64,000 nt of DNA from the NCBI GenBank assembly GCA_019321725.1, contig CM033122.1:806001-870000 (forward strand). Reading direction: 5' to 3'. The position numbers were made by a program, and so were the translations under genes. How positions within the stretch are numbered: position 1 is the stretch's first letter; each line of letters begins with the position of its first letter. The notes under the pieces were generated by a model. It saw only the letters and a program-made list of their open reading frames with translations, was not told the origin of the DNA and did no database searches. The DNA is from Paulownia fortunei. Lineage: Eukaryota; Streptophyta; Magnoliopsida; Lamiales; Paulowniaceae. Positions 22,912-34,990 of this stretch are shown here, in pieces.

Positions 22912-25900
22912 TTAGATACCTTGGGATACTGGTGTCTTCGCTTTGTTGCTAGAGAATTTAAATTGTGGGTGCAGCAACACTTTAAGCATTTTGGCGACAA
23001 AAATGTTTAAAGGTTTTCTAGTCCTATAGGCATTTTTCCTGCAGATTATGTCCGTATGGTTTTCTGCATTTCTTTCATAGTCTCCTGGCTGTCTTACACC
23101 TTTCCGAACAAAAAGAGCGATGAAGAAGCCTTCTTTGTCTGTTGTCAGATCTGTTCGCAACAAATGTTCAGCTGAAAAAAAAGAAAGTTTTAATGGATGT
23201 TAGGAGTGGCAGTTCGGACGTCAATCGATAAACTAATGGTAGCATTGAAAAAGCAATTCCCTCCACATTTTGCCCCTGTGAGGTAAGATATCAAAATTAT
23301 AGAATCATCTTATGGATAAAGGCATAGTTAAAAGATGATAAGCAACAATTTTCAAGTTATTATTAGCCAAAATTAGCTGCTTCTTATGGCGAAAGAATAC
23401 AAACTTCATTTTTATCAAGTTGGTAACAAAATTCAGCCTGTACATACTTTTTTCTTCAATGTCCCCAAAGCCCCACCCCCAACCCCACCCCCACGCAAAG
23501 GAAAAAAAACACAAAAAACAAAAACAAAGACAACTCAGCGAGACATAAGAGAGAATCCTATTGTATAACAAAAAACTTACACCCATCAAAAGTTGGGAGA
23601 CCACGGCGAGGCCACTGGGGAAAGGCCGTTGCCAGTTGGAAGCCATGAGATGAAGCAAGATGCAGAACAGAGTTGACAACATCTTCATTCTCAATTTGAT
23701 GTATGGAACACGTGCTGTAAACAATTCTCTCGACTGCTGGGACTGTAACCAAATTCAAGAACAGTGACAACAATTTAATATATTTTACGACATTCATTTA
23801 ACTCGAAAAGAACGTGAAAACCATGGTCTTCGTTATGAATCAAAATTACTAATTTTTCAAAAAAAAATAAGAATTGTGAGAACAGGAAAAGAGACATTGC
23901 TAGTTCAAAAGGTTTATTGACAAGGACGCAAAAACCCACAACCCATCACAAAAACAAACTATTTTGCAGCAATGATGAGTAATCAGATTGTAGCCTTACA
24001 AGATAATGCATGTTCCAGAACCTTCTTCTGAAAACCCGCAAGCTTTTGAAGACGCTTTATGTCAACATGATGAGAGTGGCCTTGTGAAAAGAATCAAGAA
24101 AAAGATGTTGCCATGAATAAAACATTGCAAGAATAGCAGCTTGTATCTTCAAAGTATTGAGATGTATATGAAAACAAAAGATGTTGCTAATCAAAAGCCA
24201 TGAAATAAGATGCATGCTACTCTGTGTGTTTTCACCCGATAAAAGGTTCCTCAAAACAAAGTCGAGGCATCAGAGATTATTGATACTCCAAAATTCAGAA
24301 TTGGTTGCCCTATTGGTACATTGTCTCAGGAAAGTCATTTGACCTGTATGATTGGCACTAGTGGTTATCTGGGGGTTGGATGGTGAGCATGAAATGAAAT
24401 CTTCAGAGTTTTTTTTTGTGACAGAGGTCATGGTAATAACAGAACAATGTATTTTGTCAGTTAGATTCTGGAAAGAGAAGCATTTCCTGGGCAAATATGT
24501 ACTCAGGTTATGAAAAGATGAATGTGCAGAGTTACATGTGAGGATAAAGCAAACCAATTAAACATGGAAGGCATTAAATAAGCAGCAGATAGATATGAAA
24601 GGTGGCACTTCCGGAGATGGAAGACCTAAAAGTCACCTGCACTATGTGATGGGAGTAAATGATCTAATCTCTCAAAGGCAGTCCCTGATCCAGAACATGA
24701 TGGATCTAAAAGTATAGCACGAACCTGCGGAATCAAAAGCGTTATTTGTGAAAAATTCAACTTGTATCAAGCAGATAAATATCAGGGAAAGAATTGTGAC
24801 AACCAAAAAACTATTCAGGATTACCTTTGAATATGAAGGATCATTAGGGTCAAGATTTAAGAAGTCCTCATGCTTCACGTTCACATCTAGGCCAAGTTAA
24901 GTTTACCATCAACGATGTGATAAATCGACTAAGCATGTCAAGAAGAAGCAGTGGCAGACTATGCTTCCAATGTGGTAGATAAAGCAGTAAGAGAATACAC
25001 AACAGCACAGAGACACAGGACTTGGATCTCATATGGAGAAATAAGCATCATCATATCAAGGAAGATTTTCAAACTGGATGGGTATCTTGCTAATGTAGAA
25101 AGGTGGAGGGCAAGAAATGACGCAAAGGATACTTGTGGCCGCAGCCAGTTTGACATTATCTTTCAGGCGCTTGACCCTTTCCTTGTTAAGTTCACAAGCT
25201 ATAATTTTTCCCCTGCCCTTCATAAGAGCGGCAAGGTGCACAGTTTTGTTCCCAGGAGCTGAACAAGCATCAATGACCTACCCAAAAACAGTCTTGTGTT
25301 AAGCAACAGCAAAATGTGAAATTGAACAAACATATAACAGGCTTTACAAGTACCAAACCTCCCATCCAGGTTTAGGTCCAAGAGCTACAGCAGCCATGGA
25401 GCTTGCTTTGCCCTGAAAGCAAAACAGACATTCATACTTCCAGTTTATCTACTTTGTCTTCTTTTGACATAAGATGTTACAAAGGCATAAATAAGACCCA
25501 TTAAACTCTGGACATTTAATACCTGCAAGAAAATACTTCCATTCATGACTAGAGGATGATTGTGTAAATCAGCACCTGGTGGGAGGATCAATAAATCTGG
25601 CACCGTGTCATCCTCTTGGACCTGATTGATAGAGGCAACAGTCAAAGAAATACTTCATGGATAAGTTAAACATGTGATTAATCTTGTAGGCAATGTTTTA
25701 CATCAATTATACATCTAGTAATAGTAACCCATGGTTTTTATGCTCCTGCAGTTCAGAAATTTAATCTAGCCATTCTCACCATTATTTTCCTTTGCAAAAA
25801 TTACTATATACTACTAATGTCGCTGTTTCTCCACCCCCTTCCCTCTCTCCTTCCTTGCCAGATGGTCTTATTTGTTTCTTGTTTATATGAAATCTTTTTA

Positions 25901-27841
25901 CAACATTGTGTTCCTCATCAACAATTTTGTGCTCATTGACATGCCAACAGAGCAAAGGCTTTGGACAGCTCTTGATAAAAACGAGCAATACATGAAAGGA
26001 GTTGAACTGTAAAGTTTACTTATTTAAGTAAGAACATACCGCATATTGTTGTCTTAATTCACGTACAGCACATTCCATATCTATCTTTAGAGTATTTATA
26101 CGAACATAACGAGGTTTCCGTAATTCTGCAGAGAAACAGACAATAAAATTCAGAAAAAAAAAAATTAAGAGCAGCATAATAGATAAATTCCTGATGTACA
26201 GGTTTTTTGGGTGCATTTAGAGGGCACCTCAGACAGACAGAAATAAAATTTTGAACCCAGAGAATTATTTCTGCATTCAGATGCTTCAGCTTGGTTAAGG
26301 CAAGGATTTTATCTCTCTGTTATTTTCAGAAGTGCATGACACATACCAAAGCCGAACAAACCTACAAATACGACCTAGAAAACTATAGTGGTTATTCTTC
26401 AGATTTAAACTAGGATTCTCACAAATTCTCAATAATGTCACGTTCTGATAGCCAGATTGGGAATGAAGAGTATATATATTCACCAAAAGCAGGAATGTAG
26501 CAAGAGATTACGTACCAGAAATTTTATCAATAGCCACCAAGTCGTCTACGTTTTTTACTCCCTTGCGCCTTAAAATCCGTGACAGAGCTGATTGCAATGC
26601 ATCTTTTTTTAGCATGAGATGCTTTTCAGCATCACCAATTAATGCAACTTCCTAGAAAAAGGTATTCAAGTCAATAATTTAAAAGAAGATGAGAATAGGG
26701 CAATGCCATCTGAATGAAGTAATGCTACTGAATTACAGAAATACCATTATTGACGCTTACAGAAAATAAACAAATCAACAACTAGGATATACAAAATTAC
26801 CAAAAACTACTTAAACCGTCATGAGTGAAAAAAAAAATATGGCAAAACAATTCACCTGTCCAAAAAGTAAATCATATGTGATGATATACATTAATTCTTT
26901 CTGCTTCTGTAGAAATAAACAGCAAAATAAGTATACAATGAACAGAATATCATCAACAATGCAAAGAACTACATTTTAGAGGAAAATTAATTTTTTTTTT
27001 TTTTTACATAATAACATTGATATCTGTTCTAGTGGTTATTACCTTCCACTTGGCACTTAGAATATTTGCCTCCTCCATAACATCCTTAATAACTGAGAGA
27101 TCTACAAATCCAAAACAAAAAACACCAAACTAAAAGAACTATTCAATCCGCTTGCCTAATTTCCACTGTTAGAATATAATACACATACAGCAATGAAAGA
27201 ACAGAAAGTAGTCGTCAGTTAACCAAAGAATTTTTATTATGATCGATCACTAGAAGTGATTTTGAGCTTTACTTGTCAGGTTATCAAATCAAACTAGAAC
27301 ACCATTTCTTGTTCTTTAATTTTTTAAATTTAGCTCGATCTCAACTTGATAAGCTCAAACATTATATATCATATCACCAAATACGAACTTAACCAAAACT
27401 TGTTCGATATTAATTCATTAGCATAAAGATCAATGAGAAACCAAGTTTGAATACTTTACTGTTCTGCTCTGTAGACTCATTTACACTCCTAAGAACAGTT
27501 CAACTATTCTTTTTTTCTAATTAATATTCCAAAAATGTTGCACACTCTGCTTGACAGATTGCACAATTAAGTTCAACGAGTGTTGCTAACGTACGCTTGA
27601 GAGTTTGGCAAACCAGGGCAAAGGTAGCTTTTTTGTTCCTGATGGAAGGGCTGTAAACAAGCGACTTAATTGAGCCGACGGCTCGGCGCCGAGCGTCGCC
27701 CTGGAGCGTGCTACGCAGGACCTTAGCGGCTTCTCTCCGGGCGAAGTAAGCCGAGCGTTCGGCATTGCTCGGACGCTTTTCTTCCTGCTTACGCTCTTTA
27801 GCCGCCGATCTTTGGGCTACAATCGGCTTCCTCCGCGCCAT
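22912..27841 (-). CDS. NSUN5: NSUN5-type 25S rRNA cytosine-C5 methyltransferase (13 exons)
   Basis: Exons on the minus strand: 27841-27595, 27101-27043, 26906-26856, 26651-26516, 26125-26040, 25621-25523, 25412-25359, 25277-25133, 24886-24825, 24724-24637, 24080-24000, 23742-23581 and 23171-22912. All have GT-AG borders and the frame is kept throughout, giving 509 residues. The protein uses S-adenosylmethionine to methylate a cytosine of large-subunit rRNA in the nucleolus. Visible motifs are the SAM-binding DACSAPGNKT (from residue 247), DPSCSGSGT with Cys323, and YSTCS with the catalytic Cys381. The basic N-terminus (ARRKP…KERKQEEKRP) fits nucleolar import. The last exon encodes an 86-residue tail, poorly conserved after FFIALFVRKG. 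The 3' end is the least certain part. Confidence 0.93.
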
Positions 27842-27891
27842 GGCTCACGCTTTGAGTAATAATGGGGAAGATGAATCAGACGAGCTCAGGT

Positions 27892-27900
27892 TTAGGGTTT
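27892..27900 (-). promoter_or_regulatory. Telo-box (AAACCCTAA) in the NSUN5 leader
   Basis: AAACCCTAA on the minus strand lies about 50 bp upstream of the NSUN5 ATG. Telo-boxes are typical of plant promoters and leaders of ribosomal-protein and ribosome-biogenesis genes, which fits an rRNA methyltransferase. Confidence 0.65.
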
Positions 27901-28212
27901 TTCTGAAAATTGCTAGTTCTGATATGTTTTGAACTGAAAAGCGTTTGATTGCTCCAACACGATTCTTCACTAAACAACTTTTTAGCAGATCTTTCAAAAG
28001 TACAGTGCCAATCTTTTTCTGTTTGCTAGAATTATCAGAAAATATTTTTGCTTCCTATTTTTTGTCAATTAAAAAAAATAACAGTAACTACGCACTAAAA
28101 TATGGCTCTAATTACGATCGCAATGGAGCTGCCTAGATTTGAACCCACTTTATTTGAAATAAACTTTTAAAGGTATAAAAAGATTATTGAATTTTTATTT
28201 TCAATTTCATTC

Positions 28213-28344
28213 TACACCAAATCCATTCCATATTTTGTTTTAATTTATATATATATATAATATTATATTTTTAAAAAAATTAGTGTTATTATTTTAAAAT
28301 ATATATATTTTAATATTTTAAAATTATAAAGTGGATTTGGTGTA
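28213..28344. mobile_element. Small MITE with TACACCAAATCCA inverted ends
   Basis: TACACCAAATCCA at 28,213-28,225 and its exact reverse complement TGGATTTGGTGTA at 28,332-28,344 bound a 132-bp AT-rich body. A perfect 13-bp terminal inverted repeat with no coding content fits a short MITE. Superfamily and target-site duplication are unclear. Confidence 0.6.
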
Positions 28345-31019
28345 ACAGATTTAACCCGAACCTGATAATTTCGAGATGGAACGAATCTCAAATTCTTAAA
28401 AAATTTAACAGCGCGAATTTTGAATTTTAATAAATCCATATCTAACTCATAATGTTGTCTTCCTTAACTCTAATAGTTAAATACTTTATTTATGAGAGGT
28501 TCCAAAATTATCTCCATTATTCATCCAAATTTAAATGAGGTTATATATATATATATATATATATGGATAATACAATATGAATCTAACTATGTAATAAATG
28601 AAGATTTTCATTTCATGACACTGACAAAAATATTATACAAGTATGAATTATTTAAAAATCATAAATACCTTTGTCAAATTTGCATCGAATGACACAAATA
28701 CAGTGCGGAAAGAAAATCCCAACCATAAGTAATAAATTAGGTCTTTGGAAGGATAATTTCAAAATTTGATTCTAACTTTTTATACCATGTAAGTTTTTGT
28801 TGATTAATTTTAATGAACAAATTGTAGCTTAATCAGTTAAAATAGCTTAATTTGAATTGCAACAAGCAGAACTATGGAACCAAAAATATAACAAGAGCAT
28901 TGAACTACTATTTTGTAATTACCCATAAAAAAAAAAAAAAAAAAAAAAACTACTATTTTGTGGCAAAACAAAATGCCAAATTGACTCATTGACCCAGACT
29001 CTTCTCATTCTAACCTAAAAAGAGTTTATGAATAGAAATGGGCCCATTTAACTACTTTTCTTCTTTGTCTTCCATGTCCTCTTCAATGGCCTTGACAACC
29101 CAAATTCTCTCTTGACTGTATTTAATTTCTCTTTTGGGCTAAGCTGCCATTGGAGCAATTATCTTTTTAAGTCTTGGTCCCAAGTCAGTAATCCTACAAG
29201 AAATGCTTCTGTCTCTGCTTGAAATCTTCATTCTTGATACATGCCTTACTCTTGGTATGTCCACAATTCTGCACATTAAGAACTTGTATTTGAGTATTCA
29301 AGTTGAAGGCATTGCCACCAAAGTCGAGTATTTGGCTAAAATTTTGCCACCCAACTTGCCAATTTGACATACCAAAATGACTCGTTCAAAGGCAGGCTCT
29401 TCAATTTCCAAGTCTTGCGTATAAATGAGCACTTGCGTTCATTACACATTCTTCAACGTTTCCTTAAGACAGCTGAAACTTTGTATACTATTAATACAAT
29501 ACAACATGTGTTTTATCTGTTATTATTTGAGCCAAAGCCAAATAATATTTAGCATAAATTACCTATCAAGTTGAGCAAGTTTTTTGGTAAACAACTTCAT
29601 CTAGAAGAGTTTTATAGAATATCGCCAAAAGTTTAGGTATCACACTTGGAAAAACCTCAAAAGTTATTTATCCAGGCAAGTGAATTGACTTTTAAAAATT
29701 TCTATGATCAAAGGTTGGGCCCAGGCATCATTTTCATAGTTATCCCCCTAGCAGTACCATAATCTAAAGTTATTGTATTATATTTTACCACAATCCATGT
29801 TGTCATTATTTATCATCCCAATTGATCCAAAATGTGAACTTACTATGCTAGTTTAGCATCGGTCATAGGATGACTTTTCCATACACAAAACCTAATTGGT
29901 TCTGACGTAATGACATATGTAATTGTTTCTTTTAGGAGTATGTATTACGAATAAGATTGAAACCCGTGATTCGTTGTAATGAACAAAATTAGATCATTAA
30001 AAGAAAATTAAAGGTGAATATAACAACCTGAAAACCTAATTCATAAGTTGCACCATTTTTGGAACATATTATGTGCATTTAATGAACTATAAAAAAGGCA
30101 CATGCGATGCGTGTGGGTAACATTGCTTTATGCATATTTATGATTATTAATAAAAATATTTTCATTTCTAAAAATTTTAGAAGAAAAAATTTAACATCAT
30201 ATTTTAATTTATGAATTTTTCATTAGTCATAAATATATCACTCTTCATATTCCACTGTATAGTTAGAAAAATATTTTTAAACATTTTTGCATGCGATATT
30301 CTTAGCTTTCAATTATTATTTTTTTAAGTATTTAGACATTTACAATAGAAGTGTTTGATTTTTTTAGTAACTTAATTTTTTCAATTATACCCATAATTTA
30401 TTAATATTGCTTTCGTGATATGTTTAATTAGAAACTAAAATAGAGTTCTTTCTGTTTGTTCGAAAATATCTGTTTAAAGGTCAAAAAATTCAAAAAAAAT
30501 TTTAATATAATTCGTGAATATTAAAATATAAAATCTAGTATTTTGAGTTAATAAAAACTCATTGTAAATAATATATTCTATATGTTCAACATTTATTGCT
30601 TCTATTTTTTTTTTCAAGACATCCCAAAATACAATTCAATTTCTTAAAATGGTATCCCACTTAACATAACAATATACCACACAGAATTAATGCGTCGTAG
30701 AAAGTCCAATTTATAAATTTATTGTGAAATATTTTTCTAACTTTAAGTTCTTTGATCTAATTTGTGAATCTTATTTATTCATTAATATTGCTTTTTAGTG
30801 ATACATTTACAAACTAAAATGGTACCCGTTCTAATTGTTCAAAAGATTCCTCTCGAAATATTGTTATTTTGAGGTAAAATTAGTTATGTTTCTAGAAGTT
30901 CATTAGTATATTATATGATTTTTATATTTGTAGAGAGAAAATTAAAATCTTCTATGCTGTCCTCCTATTAAACCGTTCCCTTCTCTATTACTATTTTATT
31001 TTAATATTTTTTATAATTA

Positions 31020-31440
31020 AATTGATGATCAACTCAGTTTTGCTATCGATAATAAATTAATTGATCGAAACGATTCAATTGATAGTTTAATTAGTATAAT
31101 AAAAATTAATTATATTTTTTTATTATATTATGTAACATATAACAGTGCACTACATTAAATATTATGTATTAAATATTTATAGATAAAAAAGATAAATAAT
31201 CTATTAAAAAATATATGTAACAAAATTCAAAAATTCAATTAACCACGTACGTATAATCAAATAATAAGTTTAAAGTTTAAAATTTTTAAAAAATATATAA
31301 AAAAAATTAATTTTGATTAGTTCTTGACCAGTTTTTAATCAATTTTGATCGATTCAAATTCATTTTTGATTATTTGTAGTTGATCCGGATCGGCCATCAA
31401 TTTTCAATAGAATCGATCGATCTAGTTTGATTTATTTTTA
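31020..31440. repeat. AT-rich dispersed repeat, related to 14,860-15,180
   Basis: It shares word order with the block at 14,860-15,180, including CGTACGTATAATCAAAT and a closing series of TTGATTAG/TTTTTGAT words. Noncoding, class unknown. Confidence 0.45.
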
Positions 31441-32126
31441 AATAAAATTATTAAGTAAGGATACGAATATCTTTCCACGATGAGAGCAAGTTATATTTTT
31501 ATATATAGTATAGATATAGATACAATTTGAAACCGATTTGCTGTTGTTATCTTGTTGACTAATGAGATGTTAATCGAGCCCATATTAAAATTTCACACAA
31601 TCAGGTATATTACCACGATTTCGAAAATATTCTACTCCAGAGACCACAAGTCATTGGATCAAGCACGTTAACTCTCAATACTAGTGGGTCACATTCAATC
31701 CCATGACTGATGATCCCTCTGACACGTTCGAGACGACCCAAATGTCTTGCTACAATCCGAGCAATTAGTGCCACCAGTCTGGATTAGTATATCCCATAAT
31801 GATTTGTATTAGCCACCACCACCCCACCCCCACCTCCCCTCTTGTGATGGGGTCTGGTCAGAGCACGAGACTGTAGGTCGACTTCACACGCAGAAAGCAA
31901 CAGAATCAGAAAAGTCTACGCACAAGTCATCCATGAAAATTCCCATTTTTCACTTTGCATCATGAGCTGATGTAAGGCGTTTCATGGGCCCAACTCAAAT
32001 GCTTAGCCACCACTGATAAGCAATAAGCAACAGCCATGAAGCTTCTCTCTACATAACAGGAAGCTCACCAAGAAAAAGAAACCCCTCTCCACTCAGCTGT
32101 CAACACAAGACTTATATACATAACCA

Positions 32127-33245
32127 ATGCACACTCAGCTGATGATCATGGCTCATAATCATCCCAATACAAGCATGTCTGCTGCCTCTTTCGGGTCGTC
32201 GGCGAGCACTTATGCCCACGAGACAAACTTTGAGGTTTCTGATTTCTTAGAGTTCAATGACTGGATTCATATTGAGGAGGATATTCCAGCCTTTTCTTCA
32301 TTTTCTACAGGTTATAATCCTCATCATCTGAATTATACGCCTAATGAAGTCGTCGTCAACTCCAGTAGAATTAGCAACAACAGCTTCCCTGAAGGGACCA
32401 TAATTAATAGTAAGCAAGTCGACATATAAAGCTGAGTTTTGAAGCATCAAAATGTTATTGTCGAGTTATTATATGTGTTTGTATCATCAGGAGACAGTGG
32501 GAGTGGCAGAGAGATGAAAGAAATCAGAGATAAGGTTGCTTTCAAAACCAAGTCAGAGGTTGAGATACTGGATGATGGCTTCAAATGGAGGAAGTATGGG
32601 AAAAAGATGGTGAAAAATAGCCCAAATCCAAGGTACAGAATCGTCCTCAAGCAATGGTTATAGTTTTAAATTCATTATGCACTTAAATCTGAAAGAACTA
32701 TGCAATAGCAGCATAGATATTTGCCATTACAGTATAAAAGGGCTTCAATTGAAAACACAAACAACTTAAGCATTTCTAACATATTTTACTTCAATGCAAC
32801 TTAACTGAAGTCCATTCCAAATGCTGGCTCATGAAGAACTGGTTCTTTGATTTGGGTTGTAAGTCAGAATTTCAAAGGATCAGAGCTTGAACACTTTAAT
32901 TAAATGGCTTTCACCTAAACAGATTGACCATATGGCAAAAGACTGGATGATAAGGATATCAAATATCTTTTCGTTTAAACTAATGTTACATAAGCTAAAA
33001 CAAGGAGAAATTCAACAGCAAAACTGCAAAATTTATACAGTTTTTTTTTTTTTTTTTTTTTTTTTATGTAGTGTAGTTAAATTTCATGATACTGATAACT
33101 GAATCATGTAATCAACAGGAACTACTACAGATGCTCAGTTGACGGGTGCCCGGTGAAAAAGAGAGTTGAAAGAGACAAAGAGGATCAACGGTATGTGGTA
33201 ACAACCTATGAGGGAATCCACAACCATGAAGGTCCTAGACTCTAA
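32127..33245 (+). CDS. WRKY50: WRKY transcription factor, WRKY50/51-like (WRKYGKK variant)
   Basis: Exons 32127-32409, 32491-32632 and 33119-33245 keep frame and give 183 residues. Later in-frame ATGs at 32142 and 32148 are possible starts. The DNA-binding domain has WRKYGKK (residues 127-133) in place of the usual WRKYGQK and a C-x4-C-x23-H-x1-H zinc finger (Cys147, Cys152, His176, His178). The second intron splits the domain at the conserved arginine (PNPR|NYY). These features and the short length mark a group IIc WRKY50/51 type, nuclear factors that act in salicylate and jasmonate defence control in Arabidopsis. In Arabidopsis WRKY50 (At5g26170) lies beside NSUN5, as here. Intron 2 contains a 24-base T run. 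The protein ends five residues after the final histidine. Confidence 0.9.
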
Positions 33246-33429
33246 TATCAACCGTGGAAATGTCAAAAAAATGCTATCACTATTCTGTTACCAAAAGTTT
33301 CCAAGAAGTAGTGCAGGAAGTCGAAATTACCTTTAGGACTTGATCAGGACTCCTGAAGTAGATTGTAGAGTAAAACAGATTCCAGAGCTTATAATAATAT
33401 GTAAGTTACTAGAGAGAGCAACCAGGACA

Positions 33430-34990
33430 TTTTGCTCTAATTTTTCAGCTTTACCAACTTGTTTCAGCATGTATCCAAACCTTATGAGCACTTATTAGCT
33501 GCAAGGTTCATGTTTCTCTTGAAATAAAATTTAAAACTAAACTAGACTGTGTTTTAAATGGGTATGTATCATGGATATTAAAACCATCCAAACTGCCACA
33601 AAGTAACAATATCTTAGAACTGCCAAGAAAGGCAGAACTGGACTTAAAAGCAATTTGGCAGAGAATCATGTGCAGCCATTAAATCATAATCCGTTTACCG
33701 TTCCTAGTCTAGCACCAACTGCTCTGGATTGTGAGAACTTGGATTCTTTCCTAATAAATCTAAAAGAAAGAAACTAAAATTGCCAAAGTGAAGAATGTAT
33801 CATGATTGAACTTTAGCCACCTTATGTCGGGTAGCAACTTGCTCCGAGATACTTCTATTGGAATAGATCACCCTTGAGAGAGCAGTAAAAATTCCTAATT
33901 TTCAAGTATGTTGTCTCTATCAGAAAAATCTGAAGTATGGGTGTAAGAAATATGAGTGAATCAAATATGATAACAAAATCTTCTCTCCATTATCATTGAA
34001 GGCAAAATATGATGGATCTTTTTACAAACAGATCTGTACAGAGATGCTTTGTACATATTTAGCCTGAAAAACAAAGTTCACCGGAAATTTGGGACTGCCG
34101 TGCAAGCAACCTCAGAGCTAGATTCAGATACGGCTACTACCACATGGCCGTAATACCTCTAAACCCCTTATGGAACATAAATATCTAGCAAAAAGGGTAG
34201 CTCCAACTTGGTCAGCTAAACTTTGTGTTCCACTTAATGGGATAACCCAAACATTCATTTGGAAAAATAATATCAGGATTTCTTACATGAACATTTAGTG
34301 CAACCAGCAGTTCATCCCTTGTAGCTGTTTCACCACGCGTATGAGAGGATATGCTCCACAAAACATCCCCACCCCATGTCTTTCTCATCATTGTGGAAGA
34401 CGGGTTTTACAATTTCATTTGAGTTGGAAAAAGGATGTTTCTTGGTCCTGGCCACGCCACTAGAAAGCAACCATCAGGGTCCAGATTGATGTTGTCTACT
34501 AGTGCCCCAAAGCTGTTTATTACCAAGTAAAACATTCAGAACAGCAAGATGGACTTCCAAGACTTTAAACTGAGGAATGCCTTTCCTTCAATTCTGTTTT
34601 TGCTTAAAGCCAATCCCTTCTTGAACTAATTTTTCATCCCGACCATCCTCTTCTGCCTTGTTCTTTAATCTGTTGATATGCATTGCAGTCCTGGCTGCAA
34701 GGTTGAATAAACTATATCTACTTGAATCAGAGAAAACATAGAGGAACCCACCATTTCATAATTATGCAATGGATTTCTAAGCTGCAATTTTAGAGGCATC
34801 CAAAAAGACCATACCTTCAGTCAGTTTCATTTTTGGCATCAAAATGTCCAGAACCCAGCCTCATCTATTCCTCCAACGACACAGAATGTTTAACTGATTC
34901 ATCAACATCCACAACCAGTATGCCTGAAGCTCTTTCAGAACCACAGTTCCCACAATGTCAAGGCATGTAATGAAAAACCCTTTACAAAAG
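33430..34990 (-). pseudogene. PMI1-family (plastid movement impaired 1-related) pseudogene, unit 1
   Basis: Read on the minus strand, broken frames match the C-terminal half of PMI1-type proteins in the right order: ILVVDVDESVKHSVSLEE followed by a stop and MRLGSG (about 34,900), LRNPLHNYEMVGSS…LIQVDIVYS (about 34,770), IPQFKVLEVHLAVLN and LWGTSRQHQSG (about 34,500), then VLWSISSHTRGE and VHVRNPDIIFPNE (about 34,330-34,270). Intact relatives help position chloroplasts and nuclei. Several stops and frame changes make this a pseudogene, and upstream exons present in unit 2 are missing. In Arabidopsis a PMI1-related gene (At5g26160) flanks WRKY50, so this is probably the decayed syntenic neighbour. 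Confidence 0.75.

Larger units (their letters stand above)
27901..32126. other. AT-rich intergenic region between NSUN5 and the WRKY gene
   Basis: No gene is supported across 4.2 kb. It contains a likely MITE (28,213-28,344), an (AT)n tract at about 28,541-28,563, a run of about 21 A at 28,929, and a dispersed repeat at 31,020-31,440. A less AT-rich patch at 29,040-29,560 could be a transposon remnant but shows no clear protein motif. The last 300 bp are the WRKY promoter; one W-box core TTGACT is at 31,555. Confidence 0.5.

Noticed and set aside
23386..23568. Plus-strand frame over 23.4-23.6 kb
   Set aside because: Lies in an intron of NSUN5 on the other strand; low-complexity Pro/Thr/Lys.
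24951..25262. 103-residue plus-strand frame
   Set aside because: Shadow of NSUN5 exon 8 on the minus strand.
29040..29560. Less AT-rich patch suggestive of a transposon gag or zinc-knuckle fragment
   Set aside because: No convincing motif in any frame; could not support a family.
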